A stretch of 64,000 nucleotides of DNA, from NCBI GenBank assembly GCA_937139405.1, contig CAKZPV010000004.1, forward strand, positions 124,001-188,000, in the 5' to 3' direction. Position 1 is the first letter of the stretch, and the number at the start of each line of letters is the position of its first letter. Under the pieces are notes generated by a model. The model was not told the DNA's origin. It searched no databases and saw only the letters and a program-made list of their open reading frames with translations. Positions 42,914 to 52,090 of the stretch are shown piece after piece. Position numbers and translations under genes: made by a program. Source of the stretch: an uncultured Nitrospirota bacterium (lineage in GTDB: Bacteria; Nitrospirota; Nitrospiria; Nitrospirales; UBA8639).

Positions 42914-44170
42914 TTAATTCACCAGTTCTTTAATGAGTTCCAATTCATCCCGAACTAAACGTGGGGTCAAAAAGTGTTTGCGAACATGCTCGCGGGCAGC
43001 CCGGCCAAATGATCCTCGTTCACCAGGATGCGTCAGAAGATGAAGAATTTTTTCGGCGCATTCTTCTTCATTATCTTGAACCAGATATTGATGGTACTCT
43101 TCAGGAAATTGCATGGGAATACCTCCGGCTTTCCCAGCCACCACCGGTTTTTCCTTCCAAAAGGCCTCTGACACGACCAGCCCAAATCCTTCCCGGATCG
43201 AATTTTGAATCACGACGTCGCACCCGCGTTGAAACATATTGACTTCGGCATTCCCCACTCCACCCAGATTCGTAAATATAAAGATATCCGGGTCTTGGAC
43301 TGACGCTTCTTCGACCTGATCCATGAGCACCCACCCTTCTGGGTCATCACCGGCCATCGCTCCGATAAACACTAATTGCACATGTGGGATTTTCTTCTTC
43401 ACCAATTTATAGGCTCGAACCACACCCAGTGGATTTTTCCATGGATCAAACCGAGAGACTTGCAACAAGACTGGGCGTTCCGGATCAATGCCTGAATCGG
43501 CCATAGCCCGCTTACAAATCTCCAAGGGCAACTCCATATTTTTGGTCGCAAGAGGATCAATGGCGGGAGCAATAAACGCCACACGTTTCGTCCGAAGCTC
43601 TGGCAAGACAAACTGCGGCATGGTAAAGACCATGGCATCATATTCTTCAAGAAATGGCCGCAAAAATTGGCTCACCTGTTCATCGGGATGCGAGCTATCA
43701 ATATGGCACCGCCAAATCCATTTGGCATCCCGTGGTCCTGCAAACGCGCGGATTGCTGCTGGTTGTGGATCATGGATTATGAAAACATCATAAGAGTTTT
43801 CCAGCAGCTTGGCACTCTGTTCATTCACCTGGGAATAGAGATCTTTCTCGTTTTGGGTCAATTCATGGGGCTTACTTTGCAAGGCATTATGAAAAGCTTT
43901 CGACACGGTGAAAAACTCTGAAGGAGCATGGAGTAATCGCCAATCACAATCAATCCCCAACGCACTCAGGATGGGAATAATTCGTGGAAGGAGCTCCGCC
44001 ACCCCGCCACCATAGGCCGTGGAATTGATCTGACAGATCTTCACACCTTTTAACGCCTTAGCAATGTCAAGAATCTCATCAATCAGTTCGTCACCAATCA
44101 GCCAGCGATAATGTTCAATGTTGGCCGACTGAAAACCCGATCGCCTTCCAATATTGACTTCTTGAAGCAT
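42914..44170 (-). CDS. treT: Trehalose glycosyltransferring synthase (TreT), GT4 family
   Basis: The 418-residue protein has the TreT N-terminal signature VKICQINSTAYGGGVAELLPRIIPIL, then DVFIIHDPQP, the GT4 C-terminal domain with LLQVSRFDPWKNPLGVVRAYK, and nucleotide-sugar site IREGFGLVVSEAFWKEKPVVAGKAGGIP. TreT joins NDP-glucose and glucose to make trehalose, reversibly. It lies 12 bp before xfp. A linked role in trehalose turnover and phosphoketolase carbon flow is inferred. Confidence 0.9.
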   Translation of the reverse strand: MLQEVNIGRRSGFQSANIEHYRWLIGDELIDEILDIAKALKGVKICQINSTAYGGGVAELLPRIIPILSALGIDCDWRLLHAPSEFFTVSKAFHNALQSKPHELTQNEKDLYSQVNEQSAKLLENSYDVFIIHDPQPAAIRAFAGPRDAKWIWRCHIDSSHPDEQVSQFLRPFLEEYDAMVFTMPQFVLPELRTKRVAFIAPAIDPLATKNMELPLEICKRAMADSGIDPERPVLLQVSRFDPWKNPLGVVRAYKLVKKKIPHVQLVFIGAMAGDDPEGWVLMDQVEEASVQDPDIFIFTNLGGVGNAEVNMFQRGCDVVIQNSIREGFGLVVSEAFWKEKPVVAGKAGGIPMQFPEEYHQYLVQDNEEECAEKILHLLTHPGERGSFGRAAREHVRKHFLTPRLVRDELELIKELVN

Positions 44171-44219
44171 CGATGTCCCTCCCTGCCGGTCATTAGGTAA
44201 AAAGGAAAAAGGACGACTT

Positions 44220-45467
44220 CTACGCTTTCAATTGCTCAAGACAACGAATGGTCTCTTGCGCAATCAGCGTTTCTTCATCTGTCGCTACAACATAGACAGC
44301 AATAGAGGAATCATCGCGACTAATCTTTGCAGCATCCCCTAGTCTCAAATTGATAGCATGCTCATTGCGAACGGAGTCTATTTGTAACCCACACCATTCC
44401 ATGCCAACACACACCTTCGCACGTATCTCAGGAGAATGCTCCCCTATCCCTCCGCCAAATACGATAGCATCCGCGCCATGCAAGACGGCCAGATAGGTTC
44501 CAATATATTGTTGTATGCGGTAGCAAAAGATTTCGATTGCGAATTGAGCCCGTTTATCATGTTCTTCATTCGCCGCCTGAAGTACAGTTTGCATATCGGA
44601 GGATCGCCCAGAAATTCCTAACAAACCGGATTGTTCATTTAATAGTTGCTCAACTTCCACCACGTTCATGTCATGGTGTTTGATAAGGTGGCAGACCACC
44701 GCCGGATCTATATCTCCGGACCGCGAACCCATCACTAAGCCTTCCAATGGAGTAAACCCCATAGATGTCTCAACGGAATGCCCTTGAGCAATTGCAGCCA
44801 TAGAACACCCATTTCCTAACTGAAGTGTAATCAAGCGGGATTGCTGAAGTGGTTGCTCAGTAAATTTGGCATATCCTTCTGCCAATGATGCATGAGCAAT
44901 GCCATGAAACCCGTATCGTCGGATGCCTGTTTTTTTTGCAAATTCCAACGGCAAGGCATATGCCCTTGCATGCTCAGGAAGGGTGCCATGAAAAGCGGTA
45001 TCAAATACGGCCACCATTAGAAGGCTCTCACCCAGGACCTGTTGCAACGTCCGGATTCCTGCCACACAGGAAGGATTGTGCAGCGGAGCCAAGTCATTCA
45101 GTTGTTCAATCTCGTTGAGTATATTGTCATCAATTCTCACAGCATGCGTAAAAGCTTCGCCTCCATGGACTACTCGATGCCCAACAGCTTCAATATCTTT
45201 CCAATACCCAAAAGATTGTTCATGATCTTGTAAGAGATCACACATCCATTGAATGGCGGCCTGGATATCAGAAATTTTCCGTGAGAAAGTACGAGGCAAA
45301 TCCTTGTCGTCGATCAGTACACACTGTGCCTCTCCCCCGATCCCGACAATTTTTCCACTGAGCAGCATAGTGCCTCTCCACGATTCACCACTATGGGAAA
45401 ATCCATCCATGTCATGCACCGAAAATTTCAGGGATGAGCTTCCACAATTGATAACTAGAATCTTCAT
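44220..45467 (-). CDS. ackA: Acetate kinase
   Basis: About 415 residues. ILVINCGSSSLKFSVHD opens the protein; HRVVHGG, FDTAFHG, RYGFHGIAH, LQLGNGCSM and FGGGIGEHSPEIR are the ASKHA-fold signatures of acetate kinase. ATG at 45467 preferred; a GTG 9 nt upstream is possible. Converts acetyl-phosphate plus ADP to acetate plus ATP. In this operon it is the obvious partner of phosphoketolase. Confidence 0.95.
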   Translation of the reverse strand: MKILVINCGSSSLKFSVHDMDGFSHSGESWRGTMLLSGKIVGIGGEAQCVLIDDKDLPRTFSRKISDIQAAIQWMCDLLQDHEQSFGYWKDIEAVGHRVVHGGEAFTHAVRIDDNILNEIEQLNDLAPLHNPSCVAGIRTLQQVLGESLLMVAVFDTAFHGTLPEHARAYALPLEFAKKTGIRRYGFHGIAHASLAEGYAKFTEQPLQQSRLITLQLGNGCSMAAIAQGHSVETSMGFTPLEGLVMGSRSGDIDPAVVCHLIKHHDMNVVEVEQLLNEQSGLLGISGRSSDMQTVLQAANEEHDKRAQFAIEIFCYRIQQYIGTYLAVLHGADAIVFGGGIGEHSPEIRAKVCVGMEWCGLQIDSVRNEHAINLRLGDAAKISRDDSSIAVYVVATDEETLIAQETIRCLEQLKA

Positions 45468-45481
45468 GTTTTTCACTATAT

Positions 45482-46483
45482 TTACTGTAAATATTTCTTC
45501 AAATGAGAGGCTGCATCCTCAGGAAGGATCGTGTTAATAAAAATTCCCGTTCCCAATTCAAATCCTGCGATTGTGGAAACCCGCGGCATAATTTGAATAT
45601 GCCAAAGGAAATAATGCTTCGTGTCATCCTCGGGAGGAGCCGAATGAAGGATGTAATTGAAATCAGGATTGCCAAGTGCATCATCAAGAGTCTTGAGCGT
45701 TCGCCTGAGTACATCGGCCAACTCGGCTAAATGACTGGGCTCGACATGTCCAAAGGCAGGCTCTTCATGCTTGGGAACAATCCATGTTTCAAACGGAACG
45801 CGTGAGGCAAACGGATGAAACACCACAAAACGTGTGGATTCAAATAACACGCGGACCTTGGCCGAACGTTCCTCGTCCACTAAATCACGGTAGAGACATC
45901 GTCCAGTATCGTCAAAATGGCTGATGGCCACTTCATATTTTTTCCGAACCAGTAAAGGAGCTCCGGGCGTTCCGACAATTTGCGAATGGGGATGAATGAG
46001 GGAAGTCTCCGCTCGTTCACCGTGATTTTTAAACAACACAATACTTTTTACCTGAGGGTCCTGCTTCAACGCACAATATCGTGCATGGCAAGCTTGCAAC
46101 ACCAATTCAATATCATTCGTGGGCATGCAAGATAAACTCTGATCATGTTGCGGTGTTTCAATAATCACTTCATGGTGCCCCACCCCACCCATTTCTCGAA
46201 AGAGCGGCCCGTCTTCTTTACGATAAGGCTCCACATTCAACCCAACCGCCGCACATTTATTCGGCACAACTCTTACACGCCAATCGAGGGAAGAATCCTG
46301 GGGGTACCGAAGAATATCTGGGGGCGTTAAGTTTTCTAGTCCAGGACAGAAGGGACAGGTCGAATCAGGAGTCGGCAACGCTGATTCTGCAATAGGTTTT
46401 TGATAATCGTCAGGACGTTTACCTCGATCCGTGGCAATAATCACCCAATCTTTCGTCGTCGGGTCTTGGCGAAGAATAGACAT
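45482..46483 (-). CDS. galT: Galactose-1-phosphate uridylyltransferase (GalT) family
   Basis: The 333-residue HIT-superfamily protein has zinc ligands C43-P-F-C46 and the active-site HPHSQ at 164-168 (H166 is the nucleotidylated residue). C-terminal blocks include ENHGE-like FKNHGERAETS and the final helix with PEDAASHLKKYL. Some relatives act as ADP- or UDP-glucose/hexose-1-P transferases, which would fit the TreT in the same operon. First gene of the operon; the next frame begins 14 bp after its stop. Confidence 0.88.
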   Translation of the reverse strand: MSILRQDPTTKDWVIIATDRGKRPDDYQKPIAESALPTPDSTCPFCPGLENLTPPDILRYPQDSSLDWRVRVVPNKCAAVGLNVEPYRKEDGPLFREMGGVGHHEVIIETPQHDQSLSCMPTNDIELVLQACHARYCALKQDPQVKSIVLFKNHGERAETSLIHPHSQIVGTPGAPLLVRKKYEVAISHFDDTGRCLYRDLVDEERSAKVRVLFESTRFVVFHPFASRVPFETWIVPKHEEPAFGHVEPSHLAELADVLRRTLKTLDDALGNPDFNYILHSAPPEDDTKHYFLWHIQIMPRVSTIAGFELGTGIFINTILPEDAASHLKKYLQ

Positions 46484-46846
46484 AAAATTATGCTCTCAAT
46501 ACTGCAGCCTACGCTATTCTTGTCGCGATTTCTTTTGGCAAACCACGGCTGTTATTATCTCTTCCGACCATTGACCAATCACCCAGCAAAAATAATGCCG
46601 TTTGCTCCTCCCAGATAGAACTGAGGAATTTCCACTTGCGTAGAAAGAACAAAAAAGGCAAATAGAAAAACGGTCTAACCTCGATCCTGTCCATTTGCTG
46701 AAAGACCGAAAATCCCCGCCACAAGCGTAAAGGCTTTTCAACTTCCCGTCCCATGGCTAGAAGAGAAAACAGCGGTTACATTTCCCCTTCAATGCGGTAT
46801 CATGCCAACTAGTTTTTACTGGCATCTATCCAGGAATGTCATTCCC
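46484..46846. other. Intergenic region, divergent galT / DUF211
   Basis: About 360 bp without a supported gene. It must contain the promoters for the carbon operon (minus) and the DUF211 gene (plus). I see no sigma-54 element or strong palindrome. Confidence 0.5.
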
Positions 46847-47122
46847 ATGGTTCATATTAAGCGCGTTGTCGTTGATGTGCTCAAGCCCCATAACCCGAAC
46901 GCCCTCGACTTCACCAGCGCCATTGCAGAAAAAGTTCCTGGCTGCCGCATCAAGTTGACCGTCACGGCAATGGATGAAAAGACGGAAACAGTCCTTCTCA
47001 TCATTGAGGGGAAGCAAGTGTCATTCAACGTCATCGCCGAGGGTATTAGTTCTCTGGGTGGATCGATTCATAGTATAGACGAAGTCGAAGTGGAAAACGG
47101 GCCTCTAGATGAGACAACCTAG
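46847..47122 (+). CDS. DUF211 protein
   Basis: The 91-residue protein starts MVHIKRVVVDVLKPHNPNALDF and ends LGGSIHSIDEVEVENG. The LDVLKPH start, the IKLTVTAMDEKTETV strand and the GG.IHSIDEV end define DUF211, a family I know mainly from archaea. Soluble small ferredoxin-like alpha/beta fold. Directly followed by a VIT/CCC1-like membrane protein, a neighbour pair also seen in archaea. Confidence 0.88.
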   Translation: MVHIKRVVVDVLKPHNPNALDFTSAIAEKVPGCRIKLTVTAMDEKTETVLLIIEGKQVSFNVIAEGISSLGGSIHSIDEVEVENGPLDETT

Positions 47123-47133
47123 CGATTGTTTGC

Positions 47134-47712
47134 GTGATTGAACAACTCATCTGGCTTCTCAACATCACCCGTTCGCAGGTCATAGCTCGCCGGTACTTTA
47201 TCGTCAATGGCTTTGACGGAGCTCTCACGATATTGGGACTGTTGGTAGGATTTTATGTGAGCGATGAGGTCAGACTTCCCGTGGTGCTCAATGCCTGTCT
47301 TGGGGTAGCCATCGCACTCGGCGTGAGCGGCGTCAGCAGCGCCTATATCAGCGAGGCCGCAGAAAAACAACAAGAACTTCGTGAATTAGAACAAGCAATG
47401 GTAACCGATTTAGGCAAGTCGGCATACGGCCAAGCTGCACGCCTGCTCCCAATGTTTATTGCGTTCGTCAATGGCATAACCCCCTTAGCCATCTCTCTAG
47501 TGATTCTCCTGCCCTTGTGGTTAGCGCCATCCGTTAAACCCTTCGGCACACTCCCCCTGGAATCGGCCTTTGGTACAGCCTTAATCATCATTTTCTTTCT
47601 TGGTGTGTATTTAGGACAGGTAAGCCAAACCTTTTGGCTCTGGTCCGGACTACGAACCTTATTGATCGCCGCCGCGACAACAGCTTTGATCTTCATAAGC
47701 AGTCCGGGATAA
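47134..47712 (+). CDS. VIT1/CCC1-family-like membrane transporter
   Basis: The 192-residue protein begins with a GTG 11 bp after the DUF211 stop. It has about five membrane helices with YFIVNGFDGALTILGLLVGFYV at the start, matching the FD(G/A)..T..G...G core of VIT1/CCC1-type Fe/Mn transporters. The GVSGVSSAYISEAAEKQQELRELEQAM segment corresponds to the cytosolic metal-binding helix region. Likely moves Fe2+ or Mn2+ (inference), with the DUF211 protein as a possible regulator. Confidence 0.8.
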   Translation: MIEQLIWLLNITRSQVIARRYFIVNGFDGALTILGLLVGFYVSDEVRLPVVLNACLGVAIALGVSGVSSAYISEAAEKQQELRELEQAMVTDLGKSAYGQAARLLPMFIAFVNGITPLAISLVILLPLWLAPSVKPFGTLPLESAFGTALIIIFFLGVYLGQVSQTFWLWSGLRTLLIAAATTALIFISSPG

Positions 47713-48179
47713 ACGTCCACCAACACTTTCGTCAACTTCACCTCGTCGAGTTTTTCAGCAAACTCGTTCATTTAGGGCACCTCTGAACCACATCGCTTCC
47801 TATTTCCTAAACCCTAGTATGAGAACAATCATAAATTTGTTCAGTCACGTCATCTTTGACTGAGGAAGACTGGGACGTCACATCTAAGAGGTGTGGGGAA
47901 TTGTGCGACAGTCAACGCATAGGTTTTATCGGCAAGGCTCCCGGGTCCTCCCCTCCAGTGAGATCGTTCACGGAAACTTCGGGATTACTTCTTCTTGCAC
48001 TTCGCTTGCATCTCGAACTTCTACTCTATTCTCAACAGGATACGAAACGTTTCCTCACTCGTTGTTGTGCTGATTATCCCGCCTTCTTGAATACCGTCAT
48101 GTCTGGCATGGAGTTTGATCTTCTGGATCTATCAATTGCTGATGGTTGTGAAGATGAATAAGACGAAAGAGGTCGACCG
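47713..48179. other. Non-coding or weakly coding gap
   Basis: A 101-codon frame from TTG 47856 to 48161 has a helical C-terminal half (LLLLALRLHLELLLYSQQDTKRFL) but no ribosome site or recognised family. It may be a remnant. Nothing else supported. Confidence 0.3.
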
Positions 48180-48386
48180 ATGAAATGACCTCACTGTTTG
48201 GGATTTATGGTAATCGATGCATGCCTCAATATGGAGGGTGACCGTAATAAGAATTGGATTGATGAATGGCGGTGCCTCAATTGCGGAGAAATTTTTGATC
48301 CTCGTACCTTGGAAAACCGTCTCTTGCAACGGCAGGCTCGGCATGTGCGTCGAACACAGGAGGTGGGCCGCTGTCTTTCCGGCTGA
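48180..48386 (+). pseudogene. Small zinc-ribbon protein gene with in-frame UGA in place of the first CxxC cysteine
   Basis: ATG at 48180 follows GAGG at 8 nt. The frame reads M-K-UGA-P-H-C-L-G-F-M-V, then ...NMEGDRNKNWIDEWRCLNCGEIFDPRTLENRL and ends at 48386. A second CxxC (C36, C39) is intact, and proteins of this type normally begin M-x-C-P-H-C. So the stop replaces exactly the first zinc cysteine codon (TGC/TGT to TGA). It is either a nonsense mutation, a sequencing error, or a UGA read as selenocysteine. Restart at ATG 48207 would lose the first knuckle. The cytochrome gene follows 12 bp later. Confidence 0.7.
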
Positions 48387-48398
48387 CTGAAAAACCAT

Positions 48399-48836
48399 AT
48401 GAACACTTTTTTACGATTGCTGGGATGGACAGTTGTTTTCACGATGACGACGCTCGGGATAGTGATTAGCTCTGCATGGTCACAACAACAGGAGGTGATT
48501 GGAGGCGGTCGGTATCTGTATGAAAAGTTTTGCAAAACGTGCCATGGACCACAAGCCATGGGGAACGGGCCAAGAGCCCCTGTGCTTCAACCAAAACCTG
48601 CAGACCTGACAACTTTGCGTCAGCGCAACAAAGGAACGTTTCCCTTCTGGAAAGCGTATCGCATGATTGATGGCCGTGTGGATGTACCCGGTCATGGGAC
48701 ACGTGAGATGCCCGTCTTTGGGGTATGGTTCCGAATCCCGCATGATGAGGTGTCGATTGAAACGGAATGGGCCGATCAAGTACGAGGGCGGATCTGGCAA
48801 TTATTATCGTATCTCAAGTCGATTCAAGTTCCTTAA
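48399..48836 (+). CDS. Periplasmic c-type cytochrome
   Basis: The 145-residue protein has a signal peptide (to about residue 29) and one haem site in GGGRYLYEKFCKTCHGPQAMGNGPRAPVLQPKPADLT. HGTREMPVFG provides the likely Met ligand. Probably co-transcribed with the zinc-ribbon frame upstream. Confidence 0.87.
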   Translation: MNTFLRLLGWTVVFTMTTLGIVISSAWSQQQEVIGGGRYLYEKFCKTCHGPQAMGNGPRAPVLQPKPADLTTLRQRNKGTFPFWKAYRMIDGRVDVPGHGTREMPVFGVWFRIPHDEVSIETEWADQVRGRIWQLLSYLKSIQVP

Positions 48837-48934
48837 GAGTTTCATGCCTATTTTCTCATGTTCGCTTAATGTCAGATTGACGATGATGTGTTCACCATTC
48901 ATTAAACTATTTCCATCATGAAGGAGGTGTAGCC

Positions 48935-49138
48935 ATGACAGACATGTTGAAAGTAATCGAAGTGCTCGCCGAATCGGACAAGAGCTGGGAAGATGCTGCT
49001 TCGCAGGCTGTGATGCGAGCATCCAAATCCGTTCATGGGATCAAATCCATTTATATCAAGGACATGAACGCCAAAGTGGAGAATAACAAGATCACTAAGT
49101 ACCGGATAAATGCCAACATCTCGTTTGCCTTAGATTAG
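48935..49138 (+). CDS. Dodecin family flavin-binding protein
   Basis: The 67-residue protein has the dodecin pattern: KVIEVLAESDKSWEDAASQAVMRASKSVHGIKSIYIKDMNAKVENNKITKYRINANISF. GAAGGAGG precedes the ATG. Dodecins form hollow 12-mers that store flavin (or CoA). Cytosolic. Confidence 0.93.
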   Translation: MTDMLKVIEVLAESDKSWEDAASQAVMRASKSVHGIKSIYIKDMNAKVENNKITKYRINANISFALD

Positions 49139-49229
49139 GTGCGGAAGCGTTAAATGTCGTTGCGAGAATTCATTTGAAGGAGAACTGTAAAGAAGGATTT
49201 CTGCCAACAATCTTCATGAAGGCAGAAAA

Positions 49230-49403
49230 ATGAGTGTGATGAATGAAGCGATCAATCTTTTGAAATCAGCAAAAGATCAGTTGTCAGCAAGTAAAGCACA
49301 ACGAGCCATTCATGAAAAGATTCAGGAAGCCGAACGCGCAATACAGCTTGGTCACGCGGAAATGGGACAATCCTTAGGATTTCAACTCTGTTACTGTTCG
49401 TGA
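49230..49403 (+). CDS. 57-residue helical mini-protein
   Basis: MSVMNEAINLLKSAKDQL... is a Lys/Glu/Ala-rich amphipathic helix pair ending in LCYCS. AAGG lies 9 nt before the ATG. No homologue recognised. Its place between dodecin and ppsA, with regular coding, makes it plausible. Confidence 0.5.
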   Translation: MSVMNEAINLLKSAKDQLSASKAQRAIHEKIQEAERAIQLGHAEMGQSLGFQLCYCS

Positions 49404-49415
49404 TCGCCTCAAGTA

Positions 49416-49553
49416 ATGGTCAGCAGCGAATATTCTGAAGAAACCCATGTTGAACAATTCACATGCCCCCATTGTGAAAAGTCGATTTCTCTTTCTGGCC
49501 GCAAACAACCGAGTGCACACGTCACCGCCTTTGATCCGTATGATGTGTATTAA
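49416..49553 (+). CDS. 45-residue mini-protein with CPHC knuckle
   Basis: MVSSEYSEETHVEQFTCPHCEK... has one CxxC knuckle and ends in FDPYDVY. With two cysteines and several histidines it could bind one zinc, perhaps as a dimer. The stop is 31 bp before ppsA. No strong ribosome site; moderate support only. Confidence 0.4.
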   Translation: MVSSEYSEETHVEQFTCPHCEKSISLSGRKQPSAHVTAFDPYDVY

Positions 49554-49584
49554 CAGCACCCCCTGAACTCGGAACCATCTAATC

Positions 49585-51999
49585 ATGAAACTAAAAACCT
49601 CGCAGGCCAAGTATATACGCTGGTTTGAAGAAATTAGCGCAGAGGATATTCCCTTTGTTGGCGGAAAGAATGCTTCTCTTGGCGAAATGTATCAAGCCTT
49701 AACGCCCCAGGGAGTTAAGATCCCCAACGGATTTGCCATTACCGCTGAGGCCTACCGATACTTTCTTCGTGAAGCCAAACTTGATTCGACGATTCATGAA
49801 GTCCTGAGAGATCTCGATACCAATGATCTCGACAATCTTCGCCAACGGGGCAAGCAAGTTCGTCAGGCTATTCTTGGCTCAACTCTTCCCTCTGACCTTG
49901 AAGACCTCATCCTCATTTCCTACCAGGAGTTGAGCGAAGAACTTATGGGGCCTGCGGATGTTGCCGTTCGGAGCAGCGCCACGGCAGAGGATTTGCCCGA
50001 TGCCAGTTTTGCCGGGCAACAGGAAACCTACCTGAATGTCCAAGGAGATCTCTCATTACTGGAGACCTGCAAACGGTGTTTTGCGTCGTTGTTCACCGAT
50101 CGGGCCATTTCCTACCGCGTCGATAAAGGGTTTGATGATTTTCAAATTGCCCTTTCAATTGGTGTGCAGCAGATGGTGCGTTCCGATTTGGCAGCGGCGG
50201 GAGTCCTTTTCACCATTGATACAGAAACCGGTTTCCCTGATGTGAGTCTGATCAATGCGTCCTATGGACTTGGAGAGAACGTGGTGCAGGGAACGGTCAA
50301 TCCTGATGAATATTATGTGTTTAAACCAACCCTTATGCAGGGCTTCCGACCAATTCTTCAAAAAATTTCGGGAAGCAAAGAATACAAACTGATTTACGAT
50401 ATCGGAGGAAGCAAGATGGTCAAAAACGTGCCGGTCGCTCTTGAGGACCGAAAACGGTTTGCCATTACTGATGAAGAAATTCTGATTCTTGCCCGATGGG
50501 GTTGCATTATAGAAGACCACTATACGGCTAAAAAAGGCCGCCCCTGTCCCATGGACATCGAATGGGCAAAGGATGGGGAAACAGGGGATCTGTTCATTGT
50601 GCAAGCCCGACCCGAAACGGTTCAATCCAGAAAAGATCTCGATGTCTTGGAAACCTATCACCTGACCCAAAGAGGACCGATTCTCATTCAAGGGCGGAGT
50701 GTGGGGGAGAAAATTGGACAGGGGCCGGTTCGTGTAGTTCAACATGTCCAACATCTTCAAGACTTTCAAGATGGAGACGTGTTGGTCACGGACAAAACGG
50801 ATCCGGATTGGGAGCCCATCATGAAAAAGGCGGCTGCCATCGTCACGAATCGTGGCGGACGGACCTGTCATGCCGCGATCGTCAGTCGGGAACTTGATCT
50901 TCCAGCCATCGTCGGTGCGGAGCGCGCCACCGAGGTTCTGAAAAAAGGACAAGTGGTGACCATTTCCTGTGCGGAGGGCGATACCGGATTCGTCTATGAA
51001 GGGAAACTTCCTTTTGAAGTCGAACGAGTTCCTCTCAAAAATCTTGGACACCCAAAAACCCAGGTCATGATGAACGTGGCAAACCCTGAAGAGGCTTTTT
51101 CACTTTCTTTCATTCCTAATGATGGAGTAGGACTGGCTCGTGAGGAATTTATTATCAACACTTTCATTAAGATCCATCCTTTGGCACTACTGGATTATGA
51201 ACAGCTAGAAGATGCCAGCGCCAAAGCGAAAATTGATCATCTCACCACAGCATATTCAGACAAAACCCAGTACTTCATAGACAAACTCGCTCAAGGAGTG
51301 GGCATGATTGCGGCAGCGTTCTACCCCAAAGATGTCATTGTCCGAATGAGCGACTTTAAGTCGAACGAATACGCCAATTTAATTGGGGGGAAGAATTTCG
51401 AACCGATTGAAGAGAATCCCATGATCGGATTCCGAGGCGCCTCGCGCTACTATGATTCTCGGTATCGGGAAGGATTTGCATTGGAATGTCAGGCTATGAA
51501 AAAAGTCAGAGAAGATATGGGACTCACAAATGTCAAGCTCATGATCCCCTTTTGCCGAACGGTTGAAGAAGGTAAACGAGTTCTGGATGAGATGGCACAA
51601 CACGGGCTTCAGCGAGGAGACAAGGGCTTGGAAGTCTATGTCATGTGTGAAATCCCAAGTAATGTCATCTTGGCTGAAGAGTTCGCTGCGATCTTCGACG
51701 GATTCTCAATCGGATCGAATGATCTCACACAGTTGGTATTAGGGGTGGACCGCGATTCCGAAATCGTGGCCCATGTATTTGATGAACGCAATACGGCCGT
51801 CAAACGTGTTATCGCTCAGGTCATTAAAGCCGCAAAAGGCAAAGGCCGGAAGATTGGCATCTGCGGCCAAGCCCCCAGCGACTACCCCGAGTTTGCGCAG
51901 TTTCTCGTAGAACAGGGAATCGATAGTATCTCACTCAATCCCGACACCGTCGTGAAAACCACGGTAAAAATCCTTGAGGTGGAAAAATGCCTTGGTTAG
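49585..51999 (+). CDS. ppsA: Phosphoenolpyruvate synthase
   Basis: The 804-residue protein matches PEP synthase length (about 790-800). N-terminal ATP-grasp domain: VGGKNASLGEMYQ, VAVRSSATAEDLPDASFAGQQETYLNV, DPEYYVFKP-like NPDEYYVFKP. The phosphohistidine domain is GGRTCHAAIVSRELDLPAIVG with His429. The C-terminal PEP-binding barrel has GFRGASRYY, MIPFCRTVEEG and FSIGSNDLTQLVLGVDRDS. Makes PEP from pyruvate and ATP, the gluconeogenic entry for carbon from the reductive TCA cycle (inference on pathway). Confidence 0.96.
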   Translation: MKLKTSQAKYIRWFEEISAEDIPFVGGKNASLGEMYQALTPQGVKIPNGFAITAEAYRYFLREAKLDSTIHEVLRDLDTNDLDNLRQRGKQVRQAILGSTLPSDLEDLILISYQELSEELMGPADVAVRSSATAEDLPDASFAGQQETYLNVQGDLSLLETCKRCFASLFTDRAISYRVDKGFDDFQIALSIGVQQMVRSDLAAAGVLFTIDTETGFPDVSLINASYGLGENVVQGTVNPDEYYVFKPTLMQGFRPILQKISGSKEYKLIYDIGGSKMVKNVPVALEDRKRFAITDEEILILARWGCIIEDHYTAKKGRPCPMDIEWAKDGETGDLFIVQARPETVQSRKDLDVLETYHLTQRGPILIQGRSVGEKIGQGPVRVVQHVQHLQDFQDGDVLVTDKTDPDWEPIMKKAAAIVTNRGGRTCHAAIVSRELDLPAIVGAERATEVLKKGQVVTISCAEGDTGFVYEGKLPFEVERVPLKNLGHPKTQVMMNVANPEEAFSLSFIPNDGVGLAREEFIINTFIKIHPLALLDYEQLEDASAKAKIDHLTTAYSDKTQYFIDKLAQGVGMIAAAFYPKDVIVRMSDFKSNEYANLIGGKNFEPIEENPMIGFRGASRYYDSRYREGFALECQAMKKVREDMGLTNVKLMIPFCRTVEEGKRVLDEMAQHGLQRGDKGLEVYVMCEIPSNVILAEEFAAIFDGFSIGSNDLTQLVLGVDRDSEIVAHVFDERNTAVKRVIAQVIKAAKGKGRKIGICGQAPSDYPEFAQFLVEQGIDSISLNPDTVVKTTVKILEVEKCLG

Positions 52000-52090
52000 T
52001 AGAAAAAAGTTACCGAAGAATACTCGTTTACTAAGACGACACCGGTCCTATTCGAATAGGGAAGTGGGATAGTAAAGGAGGAAAGTTAAG

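Noticed and set aside
50155-51051. 298-residue minus-strand open frame
   Set aside because: It is antisense to ppsA, whose domain signatures are complete; no ribosome site and biased composition.
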